From contig JAYMSP010000315.1 of the NCBI GenBank assembly GCA_036897095.1, positions 1 through 58,474 of the forward strand: a stretch of 58,474 nt of DNA, written 5' to 3'. The position numbers and the translations under genes were made by a program. The notes beneath the pieces were generated by a model. The model searched no databases, had not been told where the DNA came from, and saw nothing but the letters and a program-made list of their open reading frames with translations. The first letter of the stretch is position 1. Each line of letters begins with the position of its first letter. The stretch comes from Plantago elongata (lineage: Eukaryota > Streptophyta > Magnoliopsida > Lamiales > Plantaginaceae). Shown here piece after piece: positions 36,242 through 48,707 of this stretch.

Positions 36242-36984
36242 TCAGTTCGTATTCGCCGTTATTCCATGTTCTTCCCAGCTACTAGCTTGTTTTCCTATCT
36301 TGTGAAGGACCCTTATCACCTCCGCAGTTGTCACGTTGCCTGTTACCGTCACCTTGTTCAACTTCGTATCCACATCGTAAGTTTCAATATCTGCAATCAA
36401 GATTACGAGACACATTAGTTATAAATCATGAAATGGTAAAGAAACTTATCAGAGCTATGGAAGGATTCGATTCACACATACCTTCAAGTTTCTTTATAGC
36501 TTTCAAGATTTTCTTGATGCATTCATCACAGTGCAGTCCTACCTTCAACTCCACCACCTAATATCAATCATTTGGCATAAATCAGAACTCGGAAATTCGG
36601 ACAAATGTTAGCAGCAAACCACCAGTCCTGTCCTTTTAATAAATTGCATACTGACCCAGAATTTAACAAACCACTCTATTCACACAGTTATCACACAAAC
36701 TGCATTCTGTACTTTTCTTTCTCGCTCACACACACACAGTGAAGACATGATTTGTTTACCCGTAAACACAAAGTTTCTCCATACTTTTCCAGAAATCAAT
36801 TACAATGAAAAGCAATTCTGATCTATATTTTTCAGACTATCCAGGAAATCACCAAAACTAGAACTCAAGAGCCAGTTTATTGATAAATTATTACCCCCAA
36901 CAGGTTATCTAATACATTACCACAGCATGCGTGCGGACATATACACCAAATGTCTATGAGCTTTGTGAAACTTACCATAGACAT
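36242..36984 (-). CDS. Heavy-metal-associated (HMA) domain metallochaperone-like protein
   Basis: Three exons: 36984-36976, 36557-36482, 36390-36242; 77 residues, one HMA fold. The sequence runs VVELKVGLHCDECIKKILKA, then a loop with IETYDVDTKLNKVTVTGNVT and the final helix VIRVLHKIGKQA. The metal site is CDEC, a CxxC pair preceded by His instead of the usual Met of MxCxxC, which suits binding of Cu(I) or Zn. No CaaX box is present at the C-terminus (ending ITANTN), so it is not an isoprenylated HIPP. Exon 1 encodes only M-S-M; the frame is open further upstream to an ATG at 37110, giving a possible 45-residue presequence. It lies 200 bp after the stop of the next gene on the same strand. Confidence 0.85.
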
Positions 36985-37188
36985 CAAGGACTTGCTGAAT
37001 AATCTGCCCCGACTTTCCTGAAGCGATATTATAAACTGGTGATGAATTTGATTATAGCAGCAGGGATTTATAGCAAATGCCCTTTGGAGGACGACAAGAG
37101 GAAGCTGCAATGCTGAGCAACAGAATACAGCAAAGCCAATTGCATTTTAAAGCTGCAAGTTCTTGGGTGGGGCATATGATTCTTTTCT

Positions 37189-40100
37189 TTAGTGATTAGA
37201 GTTTTGCTTTGAGAAAAGCTCCTTTAAATCACTTTTGTTGACTTGAGGCACCATATCAGCCGCACAACTGTTAGGATTTACAGAGACAAAAGAAGAGGAC
37301 TTTGTATTGTTTTCTTTACCTGGAAGCCACTTCCGAAATATATACCAGCTTATGACAGCAAAAATCATGAACATGCCAGCTAGCAAGGGAACAAGATGAG
37401 ATCAAAGTATTGGTACATACCTAGATTAAATTTTGGTTTTCAAGTTTTTCCTGGTTACTGAAGTAGTGAAACTTTTCAATTTTAAGAGACAGTTTATTGT
37501 TTTAGTAAGTCCATAAATTACAGGATTAAAAATCAATGCACTTCTAGTATTCCCATTGAAGTAACATAAACTTAATTTAGTACTACCTTGTAAGTATAAC
37601 ACATTCGATTGAAAAACAATCTTACTTTTATTGCTATTACAATTAGAACTGAAGCGAAACAAGTATCCATTCTGGTATAAATTAATAAACATGAACATGG
37701 CATTACCAAAAATAATTCCTCTACAAGCCAATATATCATTTCAAGTCTCAAGCACAGCTTTCCACATTTCAGAAAATCTAGATGTCAGCAATGATTCAGT
37801 AGATTCTGAAGACAAACAAAACAAAGAAAAGCAAGTTAGATATCTGGTGAATCAAAATCATAAACGTTATTAAATCACCAAGGCTTTCCACAAGAACCTT
37901 CTTTAGTAACTTCTTACTCAAATCATTTGAGATCAACACCTACTAGTTTTAAAAGAGCTAACTTTGCAGTTAGCACCATAAAAGAGCGAATGGATGTATC
38001 TAATACCTTCAGAATCCTGCGTGATTGAAGCACCACTTCGAAGATATAACCTGTCACCCCGGTATAGCTCTATGCCTTCAACCTTGGCAAGCTCATCTAA
38101 CATGCGGCCCACAAACTTATATGCTACCATACTTGTGGCATCACAAGCTTCCTGGATCTCAAGGTATGTATTACAAGATGTATTTTGGTGACAGTCCACA
38201 TGTCTTCGTTCAGAAGAAAAGTCAGGAGCTTCAGATTTTGGAGTAGCAGTAGAGAAGCCTACGGTTTCTTCCTTTTTACAGTTACTCTTGTCGGTAGTTC
38301 CAGCAAAATAGGGAGATAATCTTTTTGTACATGTAGCATCAGATGGATCAACCTCTTCCATTTTTACAGTAACTCTTGATGAGTTCTGTTCTGTGTCCAC
38401 ATGTTGGCCAATCTTTGTTTCTGATTCCTCAACTGAATGTGTATGATAAGAACCAGAGGTTACATCAAGATCCAATTCTTTTACATGTGTTGACTCTGAG
38501 GGAGTATTTAAGGTCCCATCAGAACGGACATGAGAATTGTCTGCTTCACTCGTTGAGACATGTGAACTGAAAATATCTGGATAGGTATCACCAATGCTTG
38601 ATGTTTGGCTTTGTAAATCATCAAATTCACAGAGTCTTTGGACATTACCATTTAGCTCAACATCAGCAAAAGCAAAAGGCATATCACCTTCTTCAATGTC
38701 CTCCATATATGCTTCAGCGAAATCTTGGTCGAATTCATGTCCCCGAAACAAGTTCAGTAAAACTTCTTTTGCTTGAGCACTGACAGCTAAAACATGCTCC
38801 ACTTCCGTCTCCATTTCCTCTTTCACACTAAATTGAGGCAACTGAGTCTTAGTGGTGGAATATTTCTTATGAAATGGAAGAAATTTTCCATTAATAATGT
38901 CGAGCGTTTTGATCAAATTATCAGGGACCTCTTCCATGTCAGCACACTCAAAAAGGTATTCTGTCAGCATATAACAGACCCGATTACGTAAACTTCTGAC
39001 TTTCAATTTAACATTAGGATCTAGCAAGGCCGCCAAAACTGGCAGCTCAGTCACACTCACTCTCTTGGGTTGATTTAGCATCCAGATAGCTTTTGCTACA
39101 TCACTTTGCAGTGCTTTCACTTCACTTGAAAAGATCCTGAAGTTAACTGCAACTGGACGGTTAAGTAAATGTTCTAGAGCTAAGCTCGCAACTCCCAGTG
39201 CTGAAGCTACTTGTTCTGCTGGTTCACCACCTTTACCAGGGTCGAGAAGCATCTTTTTGCATTGTTTCCTCAGGCGACCAATTAACTTATCGCGAGTCAA
39301 TCCACATCTTGTTGGCTTCGTACAAGGGATAAATCCTCTAACGCCTTTTAACTTCCTCTTCATTGCATGCAATGTTATAGAAGAAAAGTCTTCTAGTCCA
39401 TCTAGCACCTTCATAGCAGCATCATAATAGGCCTCACAAATAGTTGGGACTCCAGGCGGACTCTCTTGAAAGTTTCTTGGATCTCTTACCAGTTGTAAAA
39501 GTTGTTTCAATTTTATTTCAGAAGTATCATTTTTGTTGCGTATAAATTTCCGAAGATGTTCCTTGATCATTCTCCTCATAATTACATTCGTTTTCTCAAA
39601 CTTGACCAACCCCTCTGTTAGTATATTAGCAAAAGAACATAAGCCTTTGTTTGTCATGCCATCAAGCAGCAAGAATAGATCTCTATAATCGTCGGGTGAC
39701 ATAAAAATGTGCACTTCTTCTTCAACGCTAAATAGTTCCTGTTCATGCTTATGCACTCCAAAACCCATCTCAATAGAAGTTTTGATGTTCTCATAGCTTA
39801 CCTGTGAAATAATATTTTACTTGGTAAAACAAGAAAATAATTCAAAATAAGCACTTAGCAGTGTACCAGAGCCAATAATCCACCCTTGCCCAATCCTCCC
39901 AAATGCTGAAAACATCTTGTTCAGATGTAGGCTTATACAATATGCTACTCAATCTAATCTTACGTGGCAATATACTGAAAAATCCGAAATTATGTAATCA
40001 AAATCTCAAATCATCCTGTAATGTTCATACTATGATCCTTATTACACACTTGTCACTAGTGTAGTGCAGTAGTGTGGGGGTATGCCTATCTGTAGAAATG

Positions 40101-41406
40101 AGAAAGTACAGACCAAAGAATGCCTCAATTGATACCGAAGATAGACCAGACCTTCAACTCAATGTATGTCACCACCAGTAGCCTTATTCACTTAAAAAAA
40201 TCCTACTCCCAATGGTCACCCGTAAAACTGCATCACATTCAAATTTATGACAATCGCGTGATTACTTACTCTAAATTTCTCCCTGGTGGAAGATAATTTG
40301 CTACATTTCCCAGATATATTTTGACACAAAAGTATTAGCTTATCTAGGGGCATAGTTTTTTTCTTTTTTCATCCATAAGACCTCTAATGCTAATGACAGC
40401 AAGGTGAAAGTCCTAATATAAACAAGCCATTACATCTACAATACTAATAATAATAATAGATGCAAACGAAGTAGAGACATGGTATCTCTGTACTTCTTAT
40501 TCTATTTCAACAATAATAACTAAGCATTGACAGAATACTCACATCATCTTTTCTCAGAAATGATTCGGGAATAATCCTGCAAAGAGAATGAGTGAATCAA
40601 GGTTCTTTCTATTATGTAAATCCACTGCAGCGAAAATTTTAACCACATATTAATTACTCAATGACCAACTCCCTTGAATTCCTATACCTGAAACAGGAAG
40701 CACACACCTAGAGAACCTTCTAGACTACAACATCATGGTCCTTAAAGTGCATAATAGAGCATGCATTGTTGACATAATTATGCAACTTCGAAGCTGAAAG
40801 TTCATTGGTTAATAAATCACAAAAGTAACAATGGCAAGAAAATATTCAGGAAAAGAGAAATTATTCTCCAGGGTTAATCAGTTGGTTGCTGAAATAGACT
40901 TAAAAAATGCGAGTTGGTGTATTTTTCTAACATACTGTGAGAGTGTATATGTACACATCCTCCAGCGAAGCATGCATCCAACTGCATTTTTAGACCGAAA
41001 TATGCTTTCAAATATTGTGCAGGGTCATAAAGTATCAAGTGTTTCCATCAAAAGCAGTCAAAAGTATCATAATCTCAATCTCCGCAAACATAACGAAAGC
41101 AGAAGTAAATTAAAACATTAAGGAGACCAGTCAAAGCACACATACCTGTCAGCAGACAACATCTCTTCTACTCGCTTCTCTTCAGCATCCTTCAAGGGTA
41201 AATCCATCAACCACCTGCCAATTAATCGTTACACAACACGGTTCCCCAAACACGGAGCAAAGGAAGGAAAAAAAAACAGCTTGAAGAGAAAAGCACCTGC
41301 GTTTGAGATTAAGGCAAGACTCGTGTTCCTTAAACTGAGTAGCCAAGGCTCTGACATCTCCCCTGTATACTTCCTTGATAACCACCTGTTCAGAATTCTC
41401 CTCCAT
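37189..41406 (-). CDS. Uncharacterised ARM/helical-repeat-like protein with C-terminal membrane segment
   Basis: Five coding exons: 41406-41297, 41214-41146, 40576-40543, 39801-38007, 37379-37189; 732 residues, all phases consistent. The bulk (about 60-360) is all-helical with Leu-rich repeats of roughly 40 residues (LFLLLDGMTNKGLCSFANIL, ASALGVASLALEHLLNRPVA, LPVLAALLDPNVKLKVRSLR), as in ARM-type solenoids. Then comes an acidic Ser/Thr/Glu-rich, probably disordered section (about 390-570), a short conserved block ending GDRLYLRSGASITQDSE, and in the last exon a hydrophobic helix (GMFMIFAVISWYIF) followed by a 45-residue tail. I believe the Arabidopsis counterpart is At3g56210 (ARM repeat superfamily). 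The molecular role is unknown. The C-terminal helix suggests anchoring on an endomembrane with the solenoid in the cytosol. Confidence 0.85.
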
Positions 41407-41940
41407 ATCTAGTTAGCAACTGCGAAATCCTATTTTGGAACAAAAATCCGAGGTTTTAGAACCTAAAAGCTTAATAATAGTGCTATCCAATCCAATGAGC
41501 ACATAGAAAAACGCCATAGACACAATTCTTACCCATATGTAGCTAGCAACCGCGAGATCATATTTTCAAACAAACTTACAAGGTTTTAGAACCTAAATGC
41601 TTAATTATATCACTATCCAATGCAACTAGTACATAGAAAAGGCCATAGACACACCATATCTAGCACATAGAAAAACGCCACAGACGATTTTCCCCCATAT
41701 CAAGCTAGCAACCGCGAGATCATATTTTCGAACAAAATTACAAGGTATTAGAACTTAAATGCTTAATTATATCACTATCCAATGCAACTATTACATACAT
41801 AGACAACCATATCTAGCTAGAATGCTGCAACTGCGAGATCATATTTCGAACAGATATACAAGGCTTTAGAACCTAATCGCTTAGTAGTAGCACTATTCGA
41901 TGCAATTAGTACGTAGAAAAATCCACAGACACAATTCCTT
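41404..41940 (-). repeat. Tandem repeat of the acceptor/start-codon region, about four copies, in a 5' UTR intron
   Basis: Units begin at plus-strand CATAT words at 41404, 41534, 41696 and 41808, each followed by (A/C)GCTAGCAAC-like sequence, a GCGAGATCATATTT word, TTTAGAACCTAA, GCTTAAT and GCACATAGAAAA-like sequence. Period about 110-160 bp. On the coding strand each unit contains the polypyrimidine/acceptor-like part and an ATG. Unit 1 supplies the real acceptor and start codon; unit 4 also keeps a CGCAG acceptor-like site. A partial fifth unit lies at about 41966-42003. Confidence 0.8.
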
Positions 41941-42099
41941 ACTGTCTACTGATAAATCGATCGTAATTAGTACATAGAAAAAGCCATAGACACAATTCGT
42001 TACTGATAAATTGATAGTATACACTATACACGAACAAGTTTACACAGAATGAGTATAAAAGTAAATTATACAGAGAGCTATTAAATGTGATTAACTTAC
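41420..42099 (-). other. Predicted 5' UTR intron of the ARM-like gene
   Basis: On the minus strand ATCCAG|GTAAGT places a strong donor at 42099, and TTTCGCAG|TTGCTAAC an acceptor ending at 41420, 13 nt before the ATG. Inferred without transcript data. The likely transcription start lies around 42200-42260. Confidence 0.55.
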
Positions 42100-42260
42100 C
42101 TGGATAGCTGGATAGAAGTTGAGGTTATGTGAGGATTAGTTTATCACGTAGAAGCAGCAGAGTCACCGTTGCCGTTGCCGATTTACGTTCAAAGTCACGG
42201 CTGGGAATTTGAAGAGATGATGAAGATGGAGGCTGTCTAGTGTCTAGGGCTCGGCCTGGA

Positions 42261-42883
42261 CATCAACAGTTCATAATCCGTTGGTTCCTTTCACGTTCTA
42301 AGATTCCGCACCAAACGGATGATCTCGTAGTAATTCTCGACTTAACATTCACTGGTTCGTAGGAAGTTTGGGAAAAGAAAAGATTTTGGATATATATGAT
42401 CCGGTTTATCTCATAGCTTATAAGATATATATATTATGACTATGTTTAACATTAGTTTATAAACTCGATTAAATTATCTTTATAATACACTTGTTACAAA
42501 AGTAAACTAATTGACTAAATAATCTTTTACAAGTAGATTATTATAAAAAATAAGAAAACTGATTTATTGACTTACCACCTAGTTTATATATTCAATAATA
42601 TCTTTAAGAGGGACGATATTTGTAAGTGTTTTAGACAAGTTAAATAAAACATCAACATTTTAGAGAGTGAGTATCATGATCCTCATTCCCAAATCAACTT
42701 CATTTCATAACGAATGCAGAGTCAAGAATTAAATTACACATCTAGTTACAATCATAAGAACAATTAGTTACAAATCCTTCAGAAAATCCTCTCAACTTGA
42801 AGCCGCACCTAATACACAGCAACAAAACAGCAGGCTAAAGAAACTGAACCGATGCTACAGAAAACCCAGCCAGGAATCTGATT
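42261..42883. other. Spacer between ARM-like promoter and uroporphyrinogen decarboxylase 3' end
   Basis: No gene seen; AT-rich. Confidence 0.5.
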
Positions 42884-45547
42884 CTAGTATCTAAGCCCTT
42901 TCGCAACCTCAAAGAAATGAGCAACATTTTCTTCTGGTGTACCCACCACAATCCCATGTCCAAGATTCAAAATGTGCTTCCCTTTTCCAGCTTTTCTCAC
43001 AGTATCTTTTATTCTGTCAGTTATAAACTCTTTTGAACCGAAAAGAACACCAGGGTCCACATTACCTTGCACTGCCACATTGGGCCCTAGTCGTCTTCTT
43101 CCTTCTGCCATATCGACTGTCCAATCCAAGCTAACAACATCAACTCCCGTTAAGGGTAGTCTCTCTATTAAGCCACCTGACCCACTAGCATATAGAATGA
43201 GAGGCAGTTCTGGGTGAGTGCGTTTTACAGTGTCTACTATTTGTTTCAAGTAAGGCAGACTGAATTCTTCAAAGTCCACAGGGCTAAGTTCTGTGGCCCA
43301 TGAATCGAAGATTTGAACGGCCTGAGCTCCTTTGTCTGCTTGGTACTGGATGTATTTGGCCATGGAGATTGCAAACTTTTGAAGTAGTGCATGGAGGACC
43401 TATTAAAAAAAAAACTACTTACTGTAGCAGCAAGAAGATATTACATTATGTTTCTTGGAAATGGTCGAGACCAGAGTATAGAACTATTGGTTATGCAGTC
43501 ATGGGCCACAAAAGCTAGAAAAATACACACCACTTGAACTTTGCAATATACGTTATACTCCGCGAAATATAGTTTATACTACTCGCGAGATCAGGGGATA
43601 TAGGTGTATGGCCTTGCAGACTTAGTCTACCTTTTTTCCTTTAATCCAAACAAGGAATGCACACTGTTTCACTATCTAATTGCTTTGCACAAGACCTGAC
43701 CACTTCCAAGCCAACCTTTAGCTTTGAACTATTTGCAAATTAAGTGAAGTGACAACTAAACAGGGATCCCACACAGAATTATTATGGGAGTACTATAATT
43801 AGCAGCATAATGGTACCTTTGGCTCAGAGAAAGCCAGTCTTTTTATCTTTGAGAAATGCTTCGAGGAACCACCTTCTACAACATACGAAGCGAGTGTAAA
43901 AGGAGCCCCAACAAAACCCAATACTGCTGCTTCATTATTAACCTGACAATAAAACACATGATTCATCAACACAACAAACAGTATGAAGTGAGTGATTTAG
44001 GACATAAGATTAAATATCAGATTCATAAGATTGTCTAGGACAACGTTAAATCAGCTTAACCCAACTAGAATACTCCTAAAAATGATTCGTAGAGGGCAAA
44101 CATAACACATTATCACATATAATTGACTAACAAAATTAGACCGACCTCTTTCCGCAAGATTGTTAGAGCTTCCCCTACATAAGGAACATACTCTTCTGGA
44201 TTAAATTCCACCACTTTCTCCACATCCGCAGCTGCGCAAATAGGGTCAAATATGATCGGACCCCTGCCCTTCACAATGTCAAATGGTATGTTCATACCAG
44301 TTAAAGGGGTAAGAATATCAGAGAACAAGATGACCTGAAACACAACACAAGGTATCAGTCAGGGTATAGGAAGTAGGAACACATAAAAAATTAAAGCAAT
44401 AACATAAGAAGAAGAATATGAACATTTCACTTCAAGAATCTTACCCCATCAGGTTTAAACACTTTCCATGGCTGAAGAGAGATTTCAACCACAAGATCTA
44501 CATTTTCTGATCTTTCACGGAAGGATGGATGCTTTTCACAAAGAGTTTGGTAGCTCTGCAAGAGAAGCATATAAAAACTGCAAGTTCAGTATTTATTTAC
44601 AAAAGTTAAAGTAGAATAAAGAATGTAGTATTTTCAAGGCCGCATAAAGTGCTTATACTTCTTGAGTCCAATTTTTGCAGCCATGTTTGACATTAGTAAA
44701 TTAAGATGTAGAATACATGTTTAATACGTATAGACCTGCCTTCATGTACCTCCCAGCTTGCCGCATAAGCCAAACCGGGGGTCTGTCCACATCTTTCCCT
44801 CTGGCGGCATTCAGCAACAGAGGTTCTGTAGCATTTACAGCTTTTGGCTCCGCAACAGCTCCTGTAAGATTACATGCATATTCTAAGTTCTTATCCCAAT
44901 ATGTCCAGAATGCAATTATAGCATGTGGAAATAATTGCACAACTGGAGCTGAGTTTGGCTAAATCATATCTCAGACAGTCAATACAATCATATCCACATT
45001 ATCTAGCATTGCATAAAATTCCAACACAAGGTCGTTCACCGTTGTTTACCAACTACAAACACACTACATCAAAGGAATCATGATGCCAAGTATGCTTATC
45101 CGTGCTGTAAGCCGATCAATATGACATGAAGCAACTAATCCATCATCAATTTCAATAAAACTCATCACCATTTTCAATAAAATTGCTCAAATCGTTCATC
45201 AACAGTAAATAACACATCAAAATTCGATCACCACAAGAAATCTAGCAATGCACTTCAGCACATCAATATATTAGAAAACAACGAAATGATGTCAGCTGTG
45301 ACCAAACAAAATAGCACCAATCAATCAGTCAACCGATCATCAATTACAGCAAAATGCTAAAATCAGTCATCTACGGCAAATCAAAATTCGATACAAGGAA
45401 ATCTCATAGAGCTGAGAAAACAAGTAAAATAGAGAGAGACGAAGTACCTCCAAGAGAGCAAACGAATTTCGGTCTCTGATTAGAGGGAGAGGTGAAATTC
45501 AACTTGCCGGAAATTGAAGAGATTGAGCCGCTGTATATGGAAGCCAT
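42884..45547 (-). CDS. HEME2: Uroporphyrinogen decarboxylase, plastid (HEME2 type)
   Basis: Six exons: 45547-45448, 44861-44740, 44555-44445, 44334-44146, 43942-43817, 43399-42884; 387 residues. A Ser-rich transit peptide (about 1-40) is followed by the UROD signature [11 protein letters not shown] with its substrate-binding Arg residues, then [19 protein letters not shown] with the catalytic Asp, [39 protein letters not shown] and the C-terminal [17 protein letters not shown]. The enzyme decarboxylates the four acetate side chains of uroporphyrinogen III to coproporphyrinogen III in haem and chlorophyll synthesis in the chloroplast stroma. The junction after GRYMK fits only if intron 2 begins with GC (AAG|GCAGGT at 44740/44739); any GT choice breaks the frame. 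HEME2 rather than HEME1 is favoured by neighbours. Confidence 0.95.
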
Positions 45548-46727
45548 TTCGCATAGAGATTTTTCGTTCGAAACTGGAATGGTAATTTTATCCCATGAAG
45601 AGAAGAAGGTTTATGACGAAGAAGATGAAGAAGATAAGGGGGAAATCTGGTAAATCTAATCTGCTTCCAATCTTCCAACTTCAAGTGGGTCCTCTCTTAT
45701 GCCCCTTGTCCTTTTTTTTCAAAATTATTACCGTATACAAGTAAGCTAATTGAATGATATATAAAATATAGTAATAGCTACAACTTTCTTTAAAATTTAT
45801 TAAAATTCCAGTAACTGATTCTTCAATACATGTTAGTAGAATATTCATGCGGAACGTTCTCAGATTTTACACGTGTGATACATGTTCCTTGTATTTCTCC
45901 AAGCAAAGCTCTTCGCATTGCAATGCCTATTGAGTGAAATACACTATTTGTATAAAAGATGAAGGAATTTGACAATTGTCATGGAGAAATTGAAGAACCA
46001 TTGACTTGTCGTGGTTCGAATTATAACTATGCTTAAAAATACCCAAATTCATATAAATGCACCCAAATTCATATAAATGCAGGACCCTTCATCCCACCTA
46101 AAGTTATAATCGTATATATGTAATATGTTTGAAATTTAAGATTTCACCATCAACACTTAAAAATATATACTTGTAACATTTCTTTCCGAATTCAAATCTT
46201 GAGTCCGTCTCTACAAGTGCTCGATTTCTTTACACACCATTCTTTATTATCTTTACATTTCATAGCATCTGTATGATCATGTAGTTGTGAACTAAACAAT
46301 CTAAGCAATATACAGAGAAACGTTTCTACTTCACATTTCAATGAAGTTTGTGCTAAAAGAGCATCCACTACACATTGCACACCCTTTTCAAGGGTTCCAA
46401 AAACCTGCACTACCAGGACAAAGGCCCTTCAAAACTTGCCTAACTGCGAGTACTACTATTTACATCAGCCAAAAACAAATTGTTGCCATTACAATACGAA
46501 GAAAAGCGTTCGATTACTATGCTGCCACTCTAGAGTTCTATCTTCAAGGTGTCTTCAGGTTCAACAACCAAGTGTTTTTAACCTGTTTCACCAGATACAA
46601 GTCCTTGTTTAGTCTCATTACTGGCGTACTAGAATTACAAGAGTATATATAGTTATGCACTGTATATTTTATCATGGTCATGGCATTGAGAGGAAAGGGA
46701 ATCGAGATCATACCAATCTCCGCCTCC
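45548..46727. other. Spacer: uroporphyrinogen decarboxylase promoter and HMG gene 3' UTR
   Basis: No gene seen. A 20-bp unit ACCCAAATTCATATAAATGC is repeated head to tail at 46041-46080. Confidence 0.6.
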
Positions 46728-48707
46728 TCAGGTCTCATATGAATCAGAGAGGAACAATCGAGATCCATCAGAATTTTCTGAATCAGAGTCGACATCGAAA
46801 ATGGTATAGCTCTGTGATCAAAGTACACATTAAAATTTGAGTCACATGTCTCATTAAGTATAACCTTCCGTAGCATAAAGTAGTAAAGAGAAGCGAAAAT
46901 AATCAGACCATGTCGTATATTCCAACCTCAGCTGAATCTGCTTCATCATCCACCTATAGAAGTAATAAAATTGCAATATCATTAGAATCCCAAGCTGAGA
47001 CTGGATCAGCATTCACAACTCGAGGACAGTAAGTAAAGTTGCACGAAAATCCATCAGGATGAGTACTCTAATATTCTCACGTGTAGATTTTGGATTCAGA
47101 TATCCACAAAAGAGATCAATAAGGATAACAAAATTGGATGGCTTGTCACACTGAACTTGAGACAGGCCCCCAAAAACACTATATTAAGCAACTTGCGTAC
47201 TTTTGAATCCCCCCGAATTGAAGATTGCTTTAAAACTCTTCTCTCTCCATATTTGTATAGCACTGAGAATTCCTCTATCTCAAAATGTACGATTTCTGAT
47301 GCAGTTTTTTTAAAATACTGGGTTCTGTGCGATGAAAAGACCGCTTCTAAAGCACATGGTGTTCAAACTTCAAACATATTTCTACCAAGAGAAGAACTCT
47401 ATCACACAAAAAGATATAAATAGTTCTTTAAATTACCCATTGAATCTCGTTTTCCTCCTCTTCCAAAAGCTTCAGGTAAGCTAAGTTTACTTTAATAGCC
47501 TGAATAACAAAGGGTCCTCTCTCCTGGAAAACCAATAACCGAAGATGCTCATCTTAATTGATGCTTCATAAATTAATAATGATATCACATCTTCTAAGAG
47601 AAAAGCCCTTCCATTCACCTGTTTTGACATGTTCCTCCATATTTCACATGCTTTGTTCTCTATCTCAATGTCATTTCCGTCTTTGCAGGTCTTCATGAAA
47701 TCTTCCCTACAAAACCACCAATTATATAATGTTGATGTATATAAACCAAATCAAACCAACAAACTCCCACCTAACCGGAAATGAAGCAACAAGCTCCTCA
47801 TATTCACACCCTCTAGTAATGTTAACAAACTTGTTAGTTTATAAAGCAAACTCAAACATCTGCTATGAGAGTAAAACCGCATTTCTTCATTAGTTCAGAT
47901 ATCCAGTATAAGGCACTATTTTATGGAAACGTTAACTGACATGTAACAATGTTGGCAAAAAAAAAGAGTGCAAATCTAAAAATCATGGTTTAAATCTCAA
48001 CGACGTGGATCATAACATATCAAAACTTCTAATATTTTCTGCCGATGCAGTAGAATTTCGAAACTTTTAAGTACACACGAAGCATTCCCCTTCATTTTTT
48101 CTTCATCTTATCAAGAATCCGAAACATGTCTAAAAATCGCAATTCCAATCCATGGTAAAATAATGATAAATGCCTATGCAGAATGCACTTTCCCCATAAT
48201 GTTTATGAAGAAAACCACAATCAATGTATAATACCAACCTGTAGCAACTACCAAATCTGGAAACAGCTAAAAACTCAATTAACCACAAATAAACAAACAA
48301 ACAAACACATTAACAGTACAAAATTAAACAGAATCATCAACTGGTAAGATTGTAAGAACCAAAAATACAAAAGAAACATACACAAAAAATCGAAAAGGCG
48401 AACGTGGTTGATCCTCAAACCGCTGCTTCTTAACCTCTCCACTCCCAATTCCGATTATCCGTTTCTTCTTCGTAGCAGCAGTCTCGAATTCACAGACATG
48501 CATATCAGCCAAAGCAATTGCAACAGAAACCCCACAAAACCCACTGCAAAAAAACACCAATAAATCCACATTTTCCTTCTCATGTTTATCATAGCAGAGA
48601 AGACGAAGAAACGAAGTGAGAATGTCGAACCATTTCGTGAAAGCACTGCCATCAGGAGCACGAGGGGGTGCGTGAACCCTCCTTCTGGCTCTACACCGGT
48701 ACGCCAT
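46728..48707 (-). CDS. Small HMG-box protein with N-terminal CxxC motif
   Basis: Six exons: 48707-48631, 48543-48382, 47706-47619, 47523-47437, 46953-46909, 46811-46728; 180 residues. A basic start (RCRARRRVHAPPRAPDGSAF) precedes a TKCGFCGVSVAIALADMHVC segment: C26xxC29 with a downstream His-x-Cys, which could bind zinc. Then follow a basic linker (KKKRIIGIGSGEVKKQRF) and an HMG box from about residue 72 (QPRSPFRFFVEDFMKTCK, CEIWRNMSKQERGPFVIQA, NLAYLKLLEEE), ending in an acidic Asp/Ser tail (VDSDSENSDGSR). It resembles plant HMG-box proteins of the At5g05330 kind, nuclear DNA-binding architectural factors. The last two exon limits are least certain: the intron 5 donor is taken as ATG|GTCTGA because the residues before it fit the family; GAG|GTTGGA is the alternative and is also in frame. 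Confidence 0.82.

Noticed and set aside
37933..38006. Stop at 37933 as the normal end of the ARM-like protein
   Set aside because: A GT donor in phase with a clean downstream exon gives a longer protein; the 37933 end is intron read-through.
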